From: Candidatus Hermodarchaeota archaeon
Lineage (GTDB): Archaea; Asgardarchaeota; Hermodarchaeia; Hermodarchaeales; Hermodarchaeaceae
Length of the DNA: 10,002 nt
Assembly (NCBI GenBank): GCA_016840185.1
Contig: JAEOSV010000251.1
Coordinates: 1-10,002, forward strand
Reading direction: 5' to 3'
Below the pieces are notes generated by a model. That model was given only the letters and a program-made list of their open reading frames with translations. It was not told the origin of the DNA and did not search any database. The first letter of the stretch is position 1. Each line of letters starts with the position of its first letter. Positions 5,957 through 10,002 of this stretch are shown piece by piece. A program made the position numbers and the translations under genes.

Positions 5957-8599
5957 ATGAAAAAAACAAAAATGATGAGTTTTGTGCTCCTTACGATTCT
6001 GTGTATCCCTCTTCTTCCATGGAGTCTAATACTCCCACCTCAATCTCTTGACTCTACAACAATAAATCCAGTTATTGGCTCTGAACCAGTTCTTCCATCG
6101 CCTGAGCCACCACATCGACGAGTCCCCATTTCGATTCTTGTCTACACGGAATATGTTGATGATAGTCCTGGTGAAGAATATGAAAATACCATGGCTGCTA
6201 TCAATGGCACATACGGAACCGATTATTACGCTTCAAATCTTACAGATTATACGAATTTAGGATCACGCTTAGTTGGTCATGATATTTTCTTGATTCCAGA
6301 ACAAGAGTTGGTAAACGATGATGCAACCATGAGAACAGTCGGCCAAGCTTGGTCGAGTATTCTCCCTACCTTCGTTGATAATGGGGGAATTGTGATTCTC
6401 ATGTCCTTTGGCTCTTATTCAGGATTAGGCACTACTAGCTACATTTACAATGAAACCGGATTAATGGATATCTACGGGTTCACCGACGTTTCCTTCTCAG
6501 CAATTAACCGCGTCAATGCAAGTGATGCTTTAGCACGAGGTGTATCATCGTCTTGGACTGCTCCTAACGGTGCCATTAGCTTTGATACCCCAGATCAGAC
6601 AACCGTAGTTGATGATGGTGCGGACCCAGTTGTCATTCATAAAATCCGGGGAATGGGTCATATTGTGTTATTAGGTTTTGACCTCTATGTTAGTGAACCT
6701 AATTGTACGACAATACTTGCCAATGCACTCCGATTACACCGTCACGTCGTCTTTGATGCATCCCATGTTCCATTTGGTACGATCTTTAGTTCCTTGAGTA
6801 GTTTTGCAGATGATTTAGTTGCAGAAAACTTTGCTGTCACTAGTATGGGTACCTTTAGTGCCTCTCTTATCAGCGCCTGTGATGTTCTCGTGATTACTAC
6901 AGGAACTGCTACCTTCTCAAGTGGTGAAGCGGATGTTGTTGAATCCTTTGTCTTGTCAGGTGGAGGATTGTTCATTATCAGCGATTACGGACAATTTGGT
7001 GAAGAACTAGATCCTGTGTCCACCAAGTTTGGATTCACACGAAATTCGACGTACTTAACAGATACCGATGATACTATCTCTGGAGATTCATACAATGTCT
7101 ACGACAATCTCGGCGGTAATTTGAACCTCTTTAACCATTCAGTAACTCTTTCTGTAGATCGACTTGAACTTGATCGTCCTGGTGGGCTCGTGAGTCTACC
7201 CACGGCTGCCGTTCCACTTGTGACAACAGATAACGATGGAACTTCAGACTGGAATACGGGAAGCCCAGCTGATGATATCACCATGGCCGCGGCGTTAGTT
7301 ACGTCCGGTTTTGGTCGTGTAACAATTGTCATGGATTATAACTTTCTTAATGATGCGACTAATCCTGATGGAGACGGAGAAAATACCTATTTTGATAGCG
7401 ACAATGATGAATTTGCCATCAATAATATTCGATGGCTTTCAGCTGCAGGAATTAAAGAACGTATAGTACTGTTTGATAATTCTCACAGCCCAATTGCAGG
7501 TTATGACGTCCAAAACGCCTTCCTTGAATGGGCACAGTATATGACATGTAATGGCTATACAATTCAGTGGATGTCCACATTCTATACTAGCCTCATCAAC
7601 CAAGCACATATTCTAGTAATCTCTGAAGGTTCAAGTGGATATTCAAATCCGGAAACCACTGGGATTGTCAACTATGTTGCTTCAGGTGGAAGTCTATTTC
7701 TCCTAGCTGATTGGGGTTCATTTGGTGATAATGTCGATGCTCTTGGAAATCAGTTTGGAATTGACCGAAATGACACTAGTTATCTGGATGACTCTAATGA
7801 TTGGTACGTAGGACAATCCTTAATCATCTATGAGACTGCTAACTTCGCTTCCCATCCAATTATGCAGGGAATCTCGCGAATTGATGTTGATCGCGGGACG
7901 GCCTTTGATACCGTGGGCACTGGCACGGCTCTTGTCTTTGCTGATGCTGATGGTACATGTAGCTGGCATGATGGAGGTATTGCTAACGGGATCGCCGTCT
8001 TCGCGGCAACCGAGCATGAACAGGGAAGAGTTGTTTATATAACAGACATTAACTTCGCGGGAACCATAGATGATCCTGATGGAGATGGAGAACCTGATTT
8101 CTACGAAGCCGATAACAACCTATTCTTAGTGAACGCCTTCCAATGGCTAGCAGAGAATCGTGCACCCTACGTTGAATTGACATTTCCAAACGGTGGTGAA
8201 ACCGTCAATAACACCATTACAATCACATGGACAGCTTCTGATCCCAACAAAGACCCGATTCTTGGCTATGACCTTCTGTACAGTAATAATAGTGGTACAT
8301 CATGGTATTCAATTGATACTGGGATTATGACAACAAGTTACATTTGGAACACAACTTTTGTGCCAAACGGTACAAACTATCTTATTCGGGTTGCAGCCCA
8401 CGACTATGAACTCACGGGAATTGATGACTCCGACGCAGTCTTTACCATCGACAACCCAGTGCCCCCACCCCCGCCAACCCCAATACCGCCCCATCCCTGG
8501 TGGTGGTGGATCGTCGTAGTGATCGTGGTAATCATTATCTTCGTCATCGTCCTGGTCTACCTCTTCATCCTGCGACCAAAAAGTGTGGCTAGCAAATAG
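5957..8599 (+). CDS. Large membrane-anchored surface protein with three Rossmann-like/GIFT-like domains
   Basis: A surface protein of 880 residues. Residues 1-30 are a signal peptide. Domain 1 (55-260) matches the 3196 protein (ISILVYTEY, GTDYYASNLTDYT, GHDIFLIPEQE, NGGIVILM, GMGHIVLLGFD). Domains 2 (263-495) and 3 (501-733) are tandem copies of a DUF4350/GIFT-like fold: VVFD/IVLFD start, LSGGGLFIISDYG/ASGGSLFLLADWG, FGFTRN/FGIDRN and a GRV..I.D.NF strand. Each then has an acidic loop (NPDGDGENTYFDSDNDEF; DDPDGDGEPDFYEADNN) that looks calcium-binding, and a closing N..RWL/N.FQWL helix. Residues 737-832 are an Ig/FN3-like domain, followed by a Pro-rich stalk (834-846), one membrane helix (848-872) and a short basic tail. 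No catalytic residues are evident. ATG 5957 has GGAAGGT eight bases upstream. Adhesion, ligand binding or S-layer-associated roles are possible; the function is unknown. Confidence 0.87.
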   Translation: MKKTKMMSFVLLTILCIPLLPWSLILPPQSLDSTTINPVIGSEPVLPSPEPPHRRVPISILVYTEYVDDSPGEEYENTMAAINGTYGTDYYASNLTDYTNLGSRLVGHDIFLIPEQELVNDDATMRTVGQAWSSILPTFVDNGGIVILMSFGSYSGLGTTSYIYNETGLMDIYGFTDVSFSAINRVNASDALARGVSSSWTAPNGAISFDTPDQTTVVDDGADPVVIHKIRGMGHIVLLGFDLYVSEPNCTTILANALRLHRHVVFDASHVPFGTIFSSLSSFADDLVAENFAVTSMGTFSASLISACDVLVITTGTATFSSGEADVVESFVLSGGGLFIISDYGQFGEELDPVSTKFGFTRNSTYLTDTDDTISGDSYNVYDNLGGNLNLFNHSVTLSVDRLELDRPGGLVSLPTAAVPLVTTDNDGTSDWNTGSPADDITMAAALVTSGFGRVTIVMDYNFLNDATNPDGDGENTYFDSDNDEFAINNIRWLSAAGIKERIVLFDNSHSPIAGYDVQNAFLEWAQYMTCNGYTIQWMSTFYTSLINQAHILVISEGSSGYSNPETTGIVNYVASGGSLFLLADWGSFGDNVDALGNQFGIDRNDTSYLDDSNDWYVGQSLIIYETANFASHPIMQGISRIDVDRGTAFDTVGTGTALVFADADGTCSWHDGGIANGIAVFAATEHEQGRVVYITDINFAGTIDDPDGDGEPDFYEADNNLFLVNAFQWLAENRAPYVELTFPNGGETVNNTITITWTASDPNKDPILGYDLLYSNNSGTSWYSIDTGIMTTSYIWNTTFVPNGTNYLIRVAAHDYELTGIDDSDAVFTIDNPVPPPPPTPIPPHPWWWWIVVVIVVIIIFVIVLVYLFILRPKSVASK

Positions 8600-8607
8600 C
8601 ATAAAAC

Positions 8608-8643
8608 GTGGAGGAGTCTTCCTTCACTTCCTTTCCTTTTTTT
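8608..8643 (+). terminator. Hairpin plus T-tract terminator
   Basis: GTGGAGGA (8608-8615) pairs with TCCTTCAC (8620-8627), eight pairs with one G-U, around a 4-base loop. It lies just after the 8599 stop and is followed by a pyrimidine run ending in seven T (8637-8643). It separates the two large surface-protein genes into distinct transcripts. Confidence 0.55.
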
Positions 8644-8696
8644 AGCGTCTATTAGAGATGTAAGTTAAGACCTTCAAGCGAAGGAGCTACCAAGTT

Positions 8697-8706
8697 TTTT
8701 ATATAA
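8697..8706 (+). promoter_or_regulatory. TATA box for the 8815 surface-protein gene
   Basis: TTTTATATAA within an AT-rich run (caagttttttatataatg) is a good archaeal TATA candidate. A start about 25-30 bases downstream (near 8730) would give a leader of roughly 85 bases that contains the inverted repeat at 8743-8775. Confidence 0.5.
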
Positions 8707-8742
8707 TGAGCTATAGATTTGTGTACAATTGGATTGGTTTCA

Positions 8743-8775
8743 GACATTTTGACAAGGTAGTTTCACCAAAATGTC
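8743..8775 (+). promoter_or_regulatory. 9-bp inverted repeat in the leader of the 8815 gene
   Basis: GACATTTTG (8743-8751) and CAAAATGTC (8767-8775) are perfect reverse complements separated by 15 bases. Downstream of the likely TATA box, this would form a stem-loop in the 5' leader, or a split operator on DNA. A smaller stem (caatc-gagt-gattg, 8790-8803) abuts the ribosome site GGAGGG at 8803-8808. Confidence 0.45.
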
Positions 8776-8814
8776 ATTTAAGTTGTTATCAATCGAGTGA
8801 TTGGAGGGATAAAA

Positions 8815-10002
8815 ATGAAGTTAACAAAAACCAGCTATATTTTGATTCTTATCATGTTTTTATTGTCATCTATCATTATCACTACTTCAGAGCCTTACCA
8901 AGCCACACCTTTAGAGGCTCCGGCAAGTTTTCAAAGTAGTGCAATTTCGCTTCCTTCACCGGAACTCCCTCATCGAAAGGTTCCTATTTCGATTTTGGTG
9001 TATACGGAATTCGCGGATAATAATCCGGGTGGCGAGGTTGAAAACACCTTTGGTGCAATCAATGATACCTATGGAACTGATTACTATTGGACAAATTTCA
9101 CCGATTATACCGAACTAGCGAACCAGCTTCCAGGTCATGACATTCTCCTAATCGTTGAACAAGAAGCGTTTCAATCGACTGCCAACGGTACAATCTTAGG
9201 GCAAGCATGGGCGACAATTTTAAACACATTCGTCAACGATGGCGGAATTGTCATCCTTACAGATTATGGATATTGGGCCCTTGGTGTTACAGCAGAAATC
9301 TTCAATGCCTCAGGACTGATTGAGATTCAGGGCTATACAGATCAATCCAGCAATACTGTTAATCTGGTAAACCAAAATGACGCATTAGCTCGTGGTGTGG
9401 CAAGCTCTTTCACCGCTCCAAATGGAGCAGTAAGTTTTGACACTGCTGAAACAACCAGTGTTGTAGAAGATGGTTCTGAATCCCTGGTTATACATAAGGT
9501 AATGGGAAAGGGCCACATAGTTCTCATAGGATTCGATTTTTTCAATCGAGAAACTAATGCCGATAGAATATTGGGTAATGCCATTCGATTGCACAGACAT
9601 GTTGTCTTTGATGATTCTAACGGACAGTATGAAAATATCTTTGGTGACCTATCGGGATTTACCGATGACCTTGTTCAAGCGGGATTCGCTGTTTCATCCA
9701 TGGGAAGCTTTAGTGAAGAATTAATCAGTGCAAGTGAAGTTTTAGTCATCCCATTTTGTGACACTTTTTATTCAGCTAGTAATAAGACCTTCATTGAAAA
9801 TTTCGTTGCTCAAGGTGGTGGACTTCTGCTTCTTTCCTGGCAGCTTAATTGGGCGGAAGAAATCAATGATGTCGCTAACACTTACGGATTTGGCTTGGAA
9901 TTAAACAGCAGCCTTGAAGATTCGAATGATACAGATCCTCCACTAAATGACCCTGCTCTACCTGTGTACTCTGGGTCGAATATTCGAAATCATTCCATAA
10001 CA
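8815..10002 (+). CDS. Surface protein, paralog of the 5957 gene (3' end outside window)
   Basis: The 396 visible residues run open to the window edge. Residues 1-30 form a signal peptide (MKLTKTSY, then an Ile/Leu-rich core). Residues 45-261 are domain 1, nearly colinear with the 5957 protein: SLPSPELPHRKVPISILVYTEF versus VLPSPEPPHRRVPISILVYTEY, then GTDYYWTNFTDYTEL, GHDILLIVEQE, NDGGIVIL, GKGHIVLIGFD and ILGNAIRLHRHVVFD. The first GIFT-like domain starts at about 263 (DLSGFTDDLVQAGFAVSSMGSF, VAQGGGLLLLSW) and is cut off. Many N-x-S/T sequons suggest glycosylation. The start ATG 8815 is well supported by GGAGGG six bases upstream and by the signal peptide. A tandem duplication followed by divergence is likely. 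The full architecture and anchor type cannot be seen here. Confidence 0.88.
   Translation, partial: MKLTKTSYILILIMFLLSSIIITTSEPYQATPLEAPASFQSSAISLPSPELPHRKVPISILVYTEFADNNPGGEVENTFGAINDTYGTDYYWTNFTDYTELANQLPGHDILLIVEQEAFQSTANGTILGQAWATILNTFVNDGGIVILTDYGYWALGVTAEIFNASGLIEIQGYTDQSSNTVNLVNQNDALARGVASSFTAPNGAVSFDTAETTSVVEDGSESLVIHKVMGKGHIVLIGFDFFNRETNADRILGNAIRLHRHVVFDDSNGQYENIFGDLSGFTDDLVQAGFAVSSMGSFSEELISASEVLVIPFCDTFYSASNKTFIENFVAQGGGLLLLSWQLNWAEEINDVANTYGFGLELNSSLEDSNDTDPPLNDPALPVYSGSNIRNHSIT

Noticed and set aside
8706..8939. Open frame of 77 codons across the 8815 leader and signal-peptide region
   Set aside because: It overlaps the start of the surface-protein gene in another frame, has no ribosome site and has an unremarkable composition. 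The TATA box and leader hairpin lie in its 5' part.

Overview
The window looks archaeal and most likely comes from an Asgard-type archaeon. A Thorarchaeota-like lineage would fit the moderate GC of most of the window, but this is inference. The supporting signs are a RuBisCO-like protein, several large secreted surface proteins anchored by C-terminal membrane tails (one ending in a PGF-type sorting signal with an Arg/Lys cluster), TATA-box-like promoters, and ribosome sites matching the archaeal anti-Shine-Dalgarno (AGGTGA, GGAGGG).

Layout: (1) 1-696 holds the C-terminal part of a monofunctional heme catalase, with clearly higher GC than the rest. (2) 697-894 is a gene-free spacer ending in two tandem dyads just before a small TPR-like helical protein (895-1311). 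(3) 1332-3027, minus strand, is a compact three-gene unit: an SnoaL/NTF2-like protein followed by two paralogous four-helix membrane proteins. The genes touch or nearly touch, and all three appear to use GTG or TTG starts. (4) 3028-3195 is a divergent control region with a perfect 20-bp palindrome. (5) 3196-4350 encodes a secreted protein with a Rossmann-like N-terminal domain, a fibronectin type III domain and a PGF-type C-terminal anchor, followed by a terminator. (6) 4438-5763, minus strand, is a RuBisCO-like protein (form IV) that keeps the Lys/Asp/Glu metal centre but lacks several RuBP-binding residues. (7) 5957-8599 and 8815 to the window end are two tandem paralogous surface proteins. 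Each repeats the N-terminal domain of the 3196 gene and adds DUF4350/GIFT-like (GldG/IFT52-like) domains; the complete one carries DGDGE acidic loops, an Ig/FN3-like domain, a Pro-rich stalk and a membrane anchor.

The main theme is a locally expanded family of three related cell-surface proteins, each with its own promoter region and a different inverted repeat upstream, surrounding a RuBisCO-like enzyme gene. No catalytic residues are evident in the surface-protein domains, so binding or structural roles are more likely than enzymatic ones. No rRNA, tRNA, CRISPR array or transposase was seen.
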